Shown: positions 1 to 7,381, counted from the first letter of the stretch. The stretch is 12,801 nucleotides of DNA from Phenylobacterium aquaticum (GCF_947378715.1 NZ_CANCLE010000116.1:1-12801), one strand, 5' to 3'. Notes: generated by a model from the letters alone, not told the origin. Translations and numbers: made by a program.

Positions 1-542
1 CGCTGGCCGTCGATATTGATGAAATAGCTGCCGATGGCGGCCTTGCGGATCTCGGCCTTCGAACCCTTGGCCGGGTTGCGCCACATCTTCTCTTCGTCGG
101 TCTGCACCCACTCGGCGCCGTTGGCCATGTCGAGCACCCAGTGGCCGTCGCCTTGCTGATAGGCGCGCTCGACGGTGGTGGAGACGCGATCCAGCGTTTC
201 GGGCTTTTCGCCGCGATCGAACACCGACAGGGCCGAGAGGTCGAAGCCGAAGGCCTGGCGGCGCGCGGCGCGGACCTGCTCGCGGTCGATGACCAGCACG
301 TCGCTGCCCAGGGCCGGCTTGTCGGCGCCGGGCTCAGCCTGGGCGCCGCCGATCAGATCGGCGACCACGGCGTCGTAGCAGGCCAGGCGGTCATGATCCT
401 CGGGTTTGGCGTGACAGGCGATCATCCGCTGGATCGCCACGGCCGCCGTGGTCGCGGTCGGCGCCGCAGCAGCTGCCAAGGCGCCGACGCCACCGGCCAG
501 GATCAGGGCGGCCGTCAGGCCTGTTCGGAGGTGGGAAGTCAT
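1..542 (-). CDS. Small secreted protein of unknown function, C-terminus cut by window edge
   Basis: Reading leftward from ATG at 542-540, 180 codons are open to the window edge, ending ..IDGQ. Residues 1-27 form a signal peptide (basic start MTSHLR, then an Ala/Leu/Gly-rich core ending near AAAAAAP), so the protein is probably periplasmic. Visible motifs are C43-X11-C55 in the context RLACYD, DREQVR at about 86-91, RRQAFGF at about 94-100, and a C-terminal part with GAEW, KGSKAEIRKAAIGSYF and IDGQ. The same blocks in the same order occur in the protein at 10335-10895 (186 residues), so the two are paralogues and only about ten residues should be missing here. The two cysteines probably form a disulfide. 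I recognise the pattern as a recurrent uncharacterised alphaproteobacterial family; no reaction can be assigned. The gene is divergent from the receptor gene at 844. The Shine-Dalgarno is weak (CGGGG about 6 bases before ATG). Confidence 0.85.
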   Translation of the reverse strand, partial: MTSHLRTGLTAALILAGGVGALAAAAAPTATTAAVAIQRMIACHAKPEDHDRLACYDAVVADLIGGAQAEPGADKPALGSDVLVIDREQVRAARRQAFGFDLSALSVFDRGEKPETLDRVSTTVERAYQQGDGHWVLDMANGAEWVQTDEEKMWRNPAKGSKAEIRKAAIGSYFINIDGQ

Positions 543-662
543 GCTGTGGCCCCGTTTGGCGAAGGCGTCCTTCCTAGGCGGCCCCGGCGATTGGAACAAT
601 GTGTCGTGCGTTTCGGCGCCCGGCGCGGCATTGCGGCGCAGGTCGGGGACAATGTCACCCTC

Positions 663-682
663 TGTGTCAAGAATGCGACACA
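663..682. promoter_or_regulatory. Inverted repeat TGTGTC-N8-GACACA in the divergent intergenic region
   Basis: Perfect 6-base arms (663-668 and 677-682) separated by 8 bases lie in the 301-base region between the divergent genes starting at 542 and 844. The size and placement fit a dimeric regulator operator. A related half-site, GTGTCG, occurs at 601-606. The rest of this region contains a CGTAAC direct repeat (730-735, 739-744), the 16-base palindrome at 805-820, and no convincing sigma-70-type promoter. A weak candidate for the receptor gene is TTGCTG at 718-723 with TAACAC at 741-746, 17-base spacing. The operator role is inferred only from symmetry and position. Confidence 0.25.
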
Positions 683-804
683 CGGGCGCCTTCAGCCTTG
701 CGTTTTCGTGAAGATTATTGCTGCACGGTCGTAACTTCCGTAACACCAGCCTCAACCGAGCCGCAATTGTGGCGCGGGCGAAGCAAAAATGGGGCCGCAG
801 GGCG

Positions 805-820
805 CCCTGCCTAGGCAGGG
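805..820. promoter_or_regulatory. 16-base perfect palindrome CCCTGCCTAGGCAGGG in the receptor leader
   Basis: CCCTGCCT followed directly by AGGCAGGG is a perfect 16-base palindrome ending 9 bases before the GGAGG at 830-834. In DNA it could be an operator overlapping the transcribed leader. In RNA it could fold into a short hairpin just upstream of the ribosome binding site and affect translation of the receptor at 844. The sequence shows the symmetry; which of these roles applies, if any, is not visible. Confidence 0.35.
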
Positions 821-829
821 GCTCATGCT

Positions 830-834
830 GGAGG
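830..834 (+). promoter_or_regulatory. Ribosome binding site GGAGG selecting a TTG start
   Basis: GGAGG lies 9 bases before TTG at 844, an ideal spacing, but 15 bases before the first in-frame ATG at 850. The spacer is AT-rich (ATTTAAAT at 835-842), which keeps the site unpaired. The same arrangement precedes the second receptor gene, which supports TTG as the start in both. Confidence 0.65.
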
Positions 835-843
835 ATTTAAATT

Positions 844-3801
844 TTGAAAATGAACACAATGCGCGAACGCCTGCTGGCGTCGTCCATCCTGGGCGGAATG
901 GCGGTTCTGGCCGTCGCCTCCACCCCGGCCTTCGCGGCCGAAACCGGCGCGACCGAGGTCCAAGAGATCATCGTCACCGGTTCGCGCATCTCGCGTCAGG
1001 ATTATGAGTCCAACACCCCGATCGTCACGGTGGGCGCTGAAGCGCTGAAGAACACCGGCACGGTCACGGTGGACACCCTGCTCAACACCATGCCGCAGTT
1101 CGTGCCGTCGGTGACGGCGACCTCGAACAATCCGGGCGGTTCCGGCCAGGCCAACGTCGAACTGCGCGGCCTCGGCACGCAGCGGACCCTGGTGCTGATG
1201 GACGGCCGTCGCATCCCGCCGTCCAACTCGGACGGCACCGTCGACCTGAACACCGTTCCCCCGGGCCTGATCGAAAGCGTCGAAGTGATCACCGGCGGCG
1301 CCTCGGCGACCTACGGTTCGGACGCCATCGCCGGCGTTGTGAACTTCCGCCTGAAGAAGCACTTCAATGGCATCGAGGTCGACACCCAGTTCGGCCAAAC
1401 CACCCGTCGTGACGGCGAGACCGAGAATGTCACCCTGCTGATGGGCGGCGACTTCGACGGCGGCGCCGGCAACGCGGTCATGGCCCTGGGCTTCTCGAAC
1501 CGCGGTTCGATCAAGAACGCGGCCCGCGCGATCTCGTCGGTCTCGGGCGCGTCCTCGACGACCCCGCTCGGCTCCTACGACACCATCGCCACCAACGCGC
1601 CGACCCAGGCCGCGATGGACGCGGTGTTCGCCAAGTACGGCTTCGCGCCGGGCTCGGTGAGCCGGACCTTCACCCGTCTGGGCTTCAACCAAGACGGTAC
1701 GCTGTTCGCCAACGGCAAGGACTACAAGGGCCCGACCACGATCGACTATTCGACGATCCCGGTCACCGGCAACTACAACACCGGCCCGCTGAACTATCTG
1801 GTGGTTCCGCTGGAGCGCTACAACGCCTTCGCCCGCGTCGAGCACGACCTGGTCGACAACGTGAAGGGCTACGCCCAGTTCAACTTCGTCAGCTACCAGT
1901 CGGGCGCCTTGCTGGCCCCGTCGCCGGCCGCTTCGAACCCGGCCACCGGCAACACCGGCTTCCTGGTTCCCTACAACAACCCCTTCACCCCGGTTGACCT
2001 GCAGACCCTGCTGGCCTCGCGTCCGAACCCGACCGCGCCCTATCTGATCCGCAAGCGGTTCAGCGAACTCGGCGGCCGTCGTTCGGTCAGCGACTACACC
2101 GTCACCCAGATGCTGGTCGGCGTGAACGGCAAGCTCTGGGGCGACTGGACCTTCGACGCCTACATGGCCGATGGCCGTGAAAAGCGCCTCGAGACCCAGT
2201 ACGGCAACGTCGCTCACGGCGCCGTCCGCACGCTTCTGGAAGCGGCCGATGGCGGCAAGTCGATCTGCGCCGGCGGCTACAACCCCTTCGGCGCCCAGCC
2301 GATCTCGGCGGCCTGCGCCGCCTACATCAGCCGCACCACGAAGAACGCCACCACCTTCGATCAGCGCCTGGCGGAAGCCAGCGCCACGGGTTCGCTGTTC
2401 GACCTGCCGGCCGGCGCCCTGAAGGTCGCCATCGGTACGGACTACATCCGCAACGCCTACAACTTCATTCCGGACTCGGTCCTGTCGACCCGCGACACCT
2501 CGACGTCGCCGATCGTCCAGGACGCGCCGGGCGTGGTGGGCTTCAACGCCCAGAACCCGCTCCAGGGTTCGACCGACGTGTATGAAGTCTATGGCGAAGC
2601 CCGCGTGCCGGTCCTGAAGGACCTGCCGTTCGTGAAGTCCCTCGAACTCGACCTCGGCTATCGCTACTCGGACTACAACACCATCGGCGGCGTCTCGACC
2701 TACCGCGCTGACGGCAACTGGAAGATCGTCGACGGGCTCACCGTCCGCGGCGGTTACTCCAAGGCCATCCGCGCCCCGAGCGTTGGCGAACTCTACGCCG
2801 CGACGGGTCAAAGCTTCCCGACCATCGGCCCGGCCGGTGGCGTGGGTTCCGGCGACCCCTGCGACGTCAAGGGCGCCTATCGCAAGAGCGCCAGCGCGGC
2901 TCAGGTCCGGGCTCTCTGCCTGGCTCAAGGCCTGCCGAGCGTCGTGATCGACACCTTCACCTACGGCAACAGCCAGGTGCAGGCGACCACGGGCGGCAAT
3001 CCGAACCTGCAGCAAGAAACCGCCGACAGCTACACCTACGGCGTGGTCTTCGCTCCGCACTTCGACGCCCCGATCCTGGAGCGTCTGTCGGCCTCGGTCG
3101 ATTATTACCACATGAAGATCATGGACGCGGTTGGCACCATCAACGCCGCCACCGCGATCAGCTACTGCTTCAACAACCCGCAAGGCAGCCCGTCCAACCC
3201 GACGTTCGCGGCGAGCAACATCTTCTGCTCGCTGATCCGTCGTGACCCGGCGACTGGTGAAATCGTCAACGTCACCTCGACCAACGCCAACCTGGCGTCC
3301 TACGAGACCGACGGCATCGACTTCCAGGCGGACTGGGGCTTCGGCCTCGGCGCTATCGGCCTCAGCGATGATTGGGGTCGCCTGACCACCAATCTGCAAG
3401 GCACCTACCTGCTCAACATGGACATCCAGTCCATTCCGGGTGGCAATATCGACCATCGGGCCGGCACCGTCGGCAACACCCTTGGCTCGAACTACAGCCA
3501 CTGGAAGGGCGCCCTGGGCGTTCGTTGGTCCTGGCAGGACTTCGAGGTCGGCGCGCGCTGGCGCTATGTCAGCAAGGTCAACGACTTCTTCGCCGGTGGC
3601 CAGGCTGCTCCGAACTACAGCTACTACGACATCGATGGCAGCTGGAAGATCAACGACATGTTCGACGTCCGCGCGGGGGTGACCAATGTCGGCGACAAGG
3701 CGGCTCCGGCCTACACCTCGCAGATCGAAGCCAACACCGATCCGTCGACCTATGACGTCCTGGGTCGCCGCTACTTCGTGGGCCTGCGCGCCCGCTTCTA
3801 A
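844..3801 (+). CDS. TonB-dependent outer-membrane receptor 1 (985 aa)
   Basis: This encodes an outer-membrane gated transporter that imports a ligand using energy passed on by TonB-ExbB-ExbD. From TTG 844 the product has a signal peptide at 1-31 (MKMNTMRERLLASS..., predicted cut AFA|AET), a TonB-box-like EIIVTGSRI at 41-49, and a plug domain at about 57-172 with ELRGLG, LVLMDGRRIP, VEVITGGASATYGSDAIAGVVNF. A beta-barrel follows to the C-terminal Phe (GLRARF), the usual terminal aromatic for barrel assembly. Late barrel motifs YRYSDYNT, IRAPSVGELY and TGGNPNLQQETADSYTYG are typical of the large Caulobacter/sphingomonad receptors. Mature cysteines occur only as three nearby pairs (475/491, 673/692, 775/795), likely disulfides in external loops. 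Starts at ATG 850 or 859 are possible, but GGAGG spacing and the matching TTG in the next gene favour 844. No ligand can be named. A hairpin follows the stop. Strongly biased codons suggest high expression. Confidence 0.95.
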   Translation: MKMNTMRERLLASSILGGMAVLAVASTPAFAAETGATEVQEIIVTGSRISRQDYESNTPIVTVGAEALKNTGTVTVDTLLNTMPQFVPSVTATSNNPGGSGQANVELRGLGTQRTLVLMDGRRIPPSNSDGTVDLNTVPPGLIESVEVITGGASATYGSDAIAGVVNFRLKKHFNGIEVDTQFGQTTRRDGETENVTLLMGGDFDGGAGNAVMALGFSNRGSIKNAARAISSVSGASSTTPLGSYDTIATNAPTQAAMDAVFAKYGFAPGSVSRTFTRLGFNQDGTLFANGKDYKGPTTIDYSTIPVTGNYNTGPLNYLVVPLERYNAFARVEHDLVDNVKGYAQFNFVSYQSGALLAPSPAASNPATGNTGFLVPYNNPFTPVDLQTLLASRPNPTAPYLIRKRFSELGGRRSVSDYTVTQMLVGVNGKLWGDWTFDAYMADGREKRLETQYGNVAHGAVRTLLEAADGGKSICAGGYNPFGAQPISAACAAYISRTTKNATTFDQRLAEASATGSLFDLPAGALKVAIGTDYIRNAYNFIPDSVLSTRDTSTSPIVQDAPGVVGFNAQNPLQGSTDVYEVYGEARVPVLKDLPFVKSLELDLGYRYSDYNTIGGVSTYRADGNWKIVDGLTVRGGYSKAIRAPSVGELYAATGQSFPTIGPAGGVGSGDPCDVKGAYRKSASAAQVRALCLAQGLPSVVIDTFTYGNSQVQATTGGNPNLQQETADSYTYGVVFAPHFDAPILERLSASVDYYHMKIMDAVGTINAATAISYCFNNPQGSPSNPTFAASNIFCSLIRRDPATGEIVNVTSTNANLASYETDGIDFQADWGFGLGAIGLSDDWGRLTTNLQGTYLLNMDIQSIPGGNIDHRAGTVGNTLGSNYSHWKGALGVRWSWQDFEVGARWRYVSKVNDFFAGGQAAPNYSYYDIDGSWKINDMFDVRAGVTNVGDKAAPAYTSQIEANTDPSTYDVLGRRYFVGLRARF

Positions 3802-3812
3802 GACCTGACTAA

Positions 3813-3862
3813 AATGCGGCCGTGGGGCGGCGGACCAGATCTGGTCGCCCCACGGCCGTATT
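3813..3862 (+). terminator. Long hairpin after receptor 1
   Basis: A stem of about 17 base pairs (3813-3829 with 3846-3862, one G-T wobble) begins 11 bases after the stop codon. The core arms are CGGCCGTGGGGCG and CGCCCCACGGCCG. Inside the loop is a perfect 12-base palindrome, ACCAGATCTGGT (3834-3845), which could form a second small stem. There is no long T-run, only TATTGATT on the plus side and four A on the left, so it may act as a hairpin terminator in both directions or as an mRNA-stabilising 3' structure. It argues against simple read-through to the second receptor. Confidence 0.7.
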
Positions 3863-4201
3863 GATTCTGCAAAGACCCTGGCCGCGCTCGCCCCTTGGCG
3901 GTGAGTCTCGCGTTTCCGGGGGATGGCGCGGCGCGCGCCGGCGATGCGATCGCGACATCGAACGGCCTGAAATGTGACCCGGCGGTCGTGAACGCCTGCG
4001 GACTGGCCAAAGGCGGTCCGATGTGTGACCGCAAAGTGACATACGTTACCCCTTAATGTGTCCAAACCTTAATGGTCGTTGACCGGTTGGGGGCGAGGCC
4101 GAATATGCCGGCAATCTGGCGCGATTGACGCGCCCGTGACAACTTCAGTGGGGCGCGAAACGGCGGCTTTAGGGCCGATGTTTGCGCTGGAGGGACCGAT
4201 C
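3863..4201 (+). other. Gap between the two receptor genes: leader and candidate promoter
   Basis: No convincing gene lies here. Short repeated elements are visible: TGTGACC at 3973-3979 and 4024-4030, more GTGAC at 4036 and 4136, and an 8-base direct repeat CCTTAATG at 4051-4058 and 4067-4074. A possible promoter for receptor 2 is TTGACC at 4079-4084 with GAATAT at 4101-4106 (16-base spacing, weak -10). A second TTGACG at 4125-4130 has no matching -10 that I can see. A frame of 51 codons from GTG at 3901 to TAA at 4056 is open and has three cysteines but no ribosome binding site. The receptor 2 reading frame also stays open upstream to ATG 4079, but that extension has no receptor-like sequence and would bury the signal peptide. 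Confidence 0.4.
4189..4193 (+). promoter_or_regulatory. Ribosome binding site GGAGG selecting a TTG start
   Basis: GGAGG is 8 bases before TTG at 4202 and 17 bases before the nearest downstream ATG at 4211. Together with the identical layout at the first receptor gene it fixes TTG 4202 as the likely start, rather than ATG 4079, which would add 41 residues in front of a normal signal peptide. Confidence 0.65.
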
Positions 4202-7192
4202 TTGAAATCTATGACCGTTCGACAACGCCTATTGGCGTCTTCGATGATTTGCGGCGCCGCGATCGCCGGCGTGTCGGCCACTCAGGCCTTCGCTGAGACC
4301 AAGGCCGCCACCGAAGTCACCGAAATCGTGGTGACCGGCTCGCGGATCGCGCAGCCCAACATCACCTCCAACAGCCCGTTGGTCACCGTCACCCAGGAAG
4401 ACGTCAAGGTCGCCGGCACGGCCACCATCGACACCCTGACCAACGCCCTGCCGCAAGTCATCGGCGGCCAGAACCTCGGCCAGTCGATCAACTCCAACGG
4501 CACCGCCACCGTCGACCTTCGCGGCCTCGGCCCGAGCCGCACGGTCGTGCTGGTCAACGGCCGCCGCCTGCAACCAGGCGACCCCCAGACCCCCGTCGCC
4601 GACCTGAACTCGATCCCGGCCGCGCTCGTTGAGCGCGTCGACGTGGTGACCGGCGGCGCTTCCGCCGTGTACGGCGCCGACGCCGTCGCCGGCGTCGTCA
4701 ACTTCCTGATGATCAAGAACTTCGAAGGTCTGAAGCTGGACGCCCAGTACAGCTTCAACGACCATGACCAGCAGGACTCGACCGTCCAGGCGGCCCTGAA
4801 GGCCGGCAAATATACGGTCCCCGGTCACATGACCGATGGCGGCCAGACCGCCGTCTCGATCGTGTTCGGTTCGAACTTCGACGACGACAAGGGCAATGTC
4901 ACGGTCTTCGGGACCTACTTCAACGCCCAGCCCGTGACCCAGGCGACCCGCGACTACGCGGCTTGCGGCCTCTATTCGCAACCCGGCCCGACTTCGGTCA
5001 ACTCGGCCTATGACAGCTACAAGTGCTTCGGTTCGTCGAACGGCGCCTATGGCAAGTTCCGCTTCCTGAACGCGCCCGGCGTGGCTCCGCCGAACACCAC
5101 CAGCAACTTCGCCGACAACCCCAATGGTTCGAAGACCTTCGTGCCGTCGCAGGGTTCGTTCGGCTATAACTTCAACACCCTGAGCTATCTGCAGCGCCAG
5201 GACGACCGCTACACGGCCGGCTACTTCGCGCACTATCAGATCGCCCCGAAGATCGAACTCTATTCCGAGTTCATGTTCGCTGACGACCGCTCGACGGCGC
5301 AATACGCCCCGTCCGGCCTGTTCAGCGGCACGGGCGCCGTGGTTGGCCAGAGCTATTTCGAAGTCAACTGTAACAACCCGCTGATGTCGGCTTCGCAGCA
5401 GACCGCCCTGTGCGGCGCCGCCGCCGGCACCTCGGCCGTCGGCCGCATGCTGGCCGGCTACCGCTTCGCGGCCGTGCCGCGGACCGACTCCTACAGCCAC
5501 ACCAGCTACAAGATCAATTTCGGCGCGCGCGGCGATCTGGGTGACGGCTGGAACTACGACGTCTACGCCCAGTACGGCACGGCGGCCTATCAGGACACGC
5601 AAGGCGGCTACACCTCGCTGTCCAAGATCCAGAAGGCCCTGCTGGTCGATCCGACCACCGGCAAGTGCATGTCCGGCGGCGACTGCGTCCCGCTGAACAT
5701 CTTCCAGGCGCTTGGCCAAGGCATCTCGCAGGACGCTTATAAGTACCTGCTGACCCCCGGCCTGCGGAACGGCAACACGATCGAACAGATCGTCAGCGGT
5801 TCGATCACCGGCGACCTCGGCCAATATGGCGTGAAGTCCCCCTGGGCCGATCAAGGCCTCGGCGTCGCGCTGGGCTCGGAATATCGTCGTGAGAGCCTCC
5901 AATATAACGTCGACAACGAATACACCCTGGGCGACCTGTCCGGCGGCAGCCAGAGCAAGAGCAACGCTGGCGCGTTCGACGTCTACGAACTGTTCGGCGA
6001 AGCCCGGATGCCGATCATTCAGGACAAGGCCTGGATCAAGTCGCTGTCCGTCACCGGCGGCTATCGTTACTCGGACTACAACACCGGTGTTCAGACCAAC
6101 ACCTACAAGGGTGAAGCTGAATACGCCCCGACCGAGGACGTCCGGTTCCGCTACAGCTACAACCGCGCTGTTCGGGCCCCGAACATCGTGAACCTCTACG
6201 AAGCCCAGGTTCAGAACCTGTTCAACGGTCAGGACCCCTGCGGTGGCAACACCCCGCAGAAGTCCCTGGCGGCTTGCGCGGCTTCCGGCGTGACTGCGGC
6301 TCAGTACGGTCATATCGACCCCTGCCCGGCCTCGCAGTGCGGCTCGGTCACCGGCGGTAACCCGGACCTGCAACCCGAACTGGCGGATACCTACACCTAC
6401 GGCGCCGTGTTCACCCCGCACTTCATCCCCGGCTTCAGCATGTCGGTGGACTACTGGAACATCCGGGTTCGCAACATCATCGTGCGCGGCCTCGGCGGCG
6501 CGGCGACGACCCTGGGCAACTGCCTGTCCACCGGCTCGTCGGTCTATTGCTCGCACGTCCATCGTGACGCGACCACGGGCGACCTGTTCGGCTCGGGCTT
6601 CGTTGACGCCACCAACACCAACACCGGCTTCATCCAGACCAAGGGCATCGACGTCACCGGCACCTATCGGACCTCGTTCGCCGATTGGAACCTGCCGGAT
6701 TGGGGTGGCCTGACCTTCGGTTTCGTCGGCACCTACACCAAGAACTACGTGACCCAACCGGTCACCGGTGGCGGCACCTATGAATGCGCTGGCATGTACG
6801 GCGTCACCTGCGACGTTCCGGATCCGAAGTGGCGTCACCGCGCCAAGCTGACCTGGACCACGCCGTGGAATGTCAACGCCACGCTGACCTGGCGCTATAT
6901 TGGCTCGACCAAGTTCGACGGTAACTCGACCAACGCCTTCCTCAACCAAGGCATCACCGACACCATCGACGCGAGCCTCAAGGCGATCAACTACATCGAC
7001 CTGAGCGCTTCCTATAAGGTCCGTACGGGTCTGACCCTGCGCGGTGGCGTGAACAACGTGTTCGACCAAGACCCGCCCCGCGGTGACTCGGTCAATACCG
7101 GCGCCTTCGGCGGTGGTAACGGCAATACGTTCCCGCAGACCTACGACACCCTCGGCCGCAACATCTTCATGAGCGTCAGCGCCGAGTTCTAA
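4202..7192 (+). CDS. TonB-dependent outer-membrane receptor 2 (996 aa)
   Basis: This is a paralogue of the preceding receptor and has the same role: TonB-driven import through an outer-membrane barrel. From TTG 4202 the signal peptide is 1-31 (MKSMTVRQRLLASSM..., cut AFA|ETK), aligned residue for residue in layout with the first gene (shared RxRLLASS). EIVVTGSRI at 41-49 is the TonB-box-like segment. The plug at about 57-172 has DLRGLGPSRTVVLVNGRRL, VDVVTGGASAVYGADAVAGVVNF. The barrel carries YRYSDYNT, VRAPNIVNLY and TGGNPDLQPELADTYTYG and ends in Phe (SVSAEF). It has 14 mature cysteines, all falling into close pairs (255/275, 390/404, 489/495, 680/692, 708/713, 774/783, 862/870). The 680/692 and 774/783 pairs match pairs in the first receptor. 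This suggests heavily disulfide-braced external loops. A terminator follows. The ligand is unknown; sequence divergence outside the plug and late barrel suggests the two receptors do not bind the same thing. Confidence 0.95.
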   Translation: MKSMTVRQRLLASSMICGAAIAGVSATQAFAETKAATEVTEIVVTGSRIAQPNITSNSPLVTVTQEDVKVAGTATIDTLTNALPQVIGGQNLGQSINSNGTATVDLRGLGPSRTVVLVNGRRLQPGDPQTPVADLNSIPAALVERVDVVTGGASAVYGADAVAGVVNFLMIKNFEGLKLDAQYSFNDHDQQDSTVQAALKAGKYTVPGHMTDGGQTAVSIVFGSNFDDDKGNVTVFGTYFNAQPVTQATRDYAACGLYSQPGPTSVNSAYDSYKCFGSSNGAYGKFRFLNAPGVAPPNTTSNFADNPNGSKTFVPSQGSFGYNFNTLSYLQRQDDRYTAGYFAHYQIAPKIELYSEFMFADDRSTAQYAPSGLFSGTGAVVGQSYFEVNCNNPLMSASQQTALCGAAAGTSAVGRMLAGYRFAAVPRTDSYSHTSYKINFGARGDLGDGWNYDVYAQYGTAAYQDTQGGYTSLSKIQKALLVDPTTGKCMSGGDCVPLNIFQALGQGISQDAYKYLLTPGLRNGNTIEQIVSGSITGDLGQYGVKSPWADQGLGVALGSEYRRESLQYNVDNEYTLGDLSGGSQSKSNAGAFDVYELFGEARMPIIQDKAWIKSLSVTGGYRYSDYNTGVQTNTYKGEAEYAPTEDVRFRYSYNRAVRAPNIVNLYEAQVQNLFNGQDPCGGNTPQKSLAACAASGVTAAQYGHIDPCPASQCGSVTGGNPDLQPELADTYTYGAVFTPHFIPGFSMSVDYWNIRVRNIIVRGLGGAATTLGNCLSTGSSVYCSHVHRDATTGDLFGSGFVDATNTNTGFIQTKGIDVTGTYRTSFADWNLPDWGGLTFGFVGTYTKNYVTQPVTGGGTYECAGMYGVTCDVPDPKWRHRAKLTWTTPWNVNATLTWRYIGSTKFDGNSTNAFLNQGITDTIDASLKAINYIDLSASYKVRTGLTLRGGVNNVFDQDPPRGDSVNTGAFGGGNGNTFPQTYDTLGRNIFMSVSAEF

Positions 7193-7215
7193 GTCAAAGT
7201 CTGATCTAGACCTCC

Positions 7216-7255
7216 AGAATGGCGGGTTGACCTCGGTCAGCCCGCCATTTTCTTT
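7216..7255 (+). terminator. Intrinsic terminator after receptor 2
   Basis: The arms AATGGCGGG (7218-7226) and CCCGCCATT (7241-7249) pair perfectly. The inner part TGACC-TC-GGTCA extends the stem, and TTTTCTTT follows at 7248-7255. It begins 23 bases after the stop codon. This is a classical rho-independent terminator for the plus strand. Being between convergent genes it may also block minus-strand transcripts arriving from the sulfotransferase gene, although on that strand the T-run is poorer. Confidence 0.88.
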
Positions 7256-7356
7256 GCGCGCTTGCGAGAGCCTATGGTGCAGCTTTCGTACTACGCGCAG
7301 GCAAGCGCCGCCGCTTAGCGCGGAGGCGGGCCAGTATCTGAAGGTGATCGGGAGGA

Positions 7357-7372
7357 GGGCCGCGGGCGGCCC
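7357..7372 (-). terminator. Weak GC hairpin downstream of the sulfotransferase gene
   Basis: GGGCCG (7357-7362) and CGGCCC (7367-7372) form a 6-base stem with a 4-base loop, 9 bases beyond the minus-strand stop codon at 7384-7382. There is no T-run, so it is only a possible end signal for the minus-strand operon. A wider inverted repeat, GCGCTTGC (7258-7265) and GCAAGCGC (7301-7308), lies in the same convergent gap. Confidence 0.25.
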
Positions 7373-7381
7373 GGGCGCGGT

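Noticed and set aside
141..734. Plus-strand open frame over the left-edge gene
   Set aside because: The minus strand here aligns block by block with the protein at 10335-10895, with signal peptide and conserved motifs, so the plus-strand frame is a shadow.
3930..3960. Dense GC palindromes (GGCGCGCGCC, GCGATCGC, CGATG...CATCG) in the inter-receptor gap
   Set aside because: Short self-complementary G/C strings are common by chance in this base composition and none is positioned or repeated in a meaningful way.
823..4065. Open reading frame of about 1080 codons on the minus strand, antisense to receptor 1 and the following gap
   Set aside because: Its translation is rich in Arg/Val/Gly/Asp/Ala without any domain, signal or hydrophobic pattern. 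It is the mirror of the strong third-position G/C bias of the receptor gene, which removes stop codons from the antisense frame.
4079..4201. 41-residue N-terminal extension of receptor 2 from ATG 4079
   Set aside because: It would put a non-hydrophobic, non-conserved segment before a normal signal peptide. TTG 4202 has a well-placed GGAGG and matches the start of the paralogue.
4229..7069. Open reading frame of about 946 codons antisense to receptor 2
   Set aside because: Same composition artefact; no recognisable protein family, while the plus strand has an unmistakable receptor.
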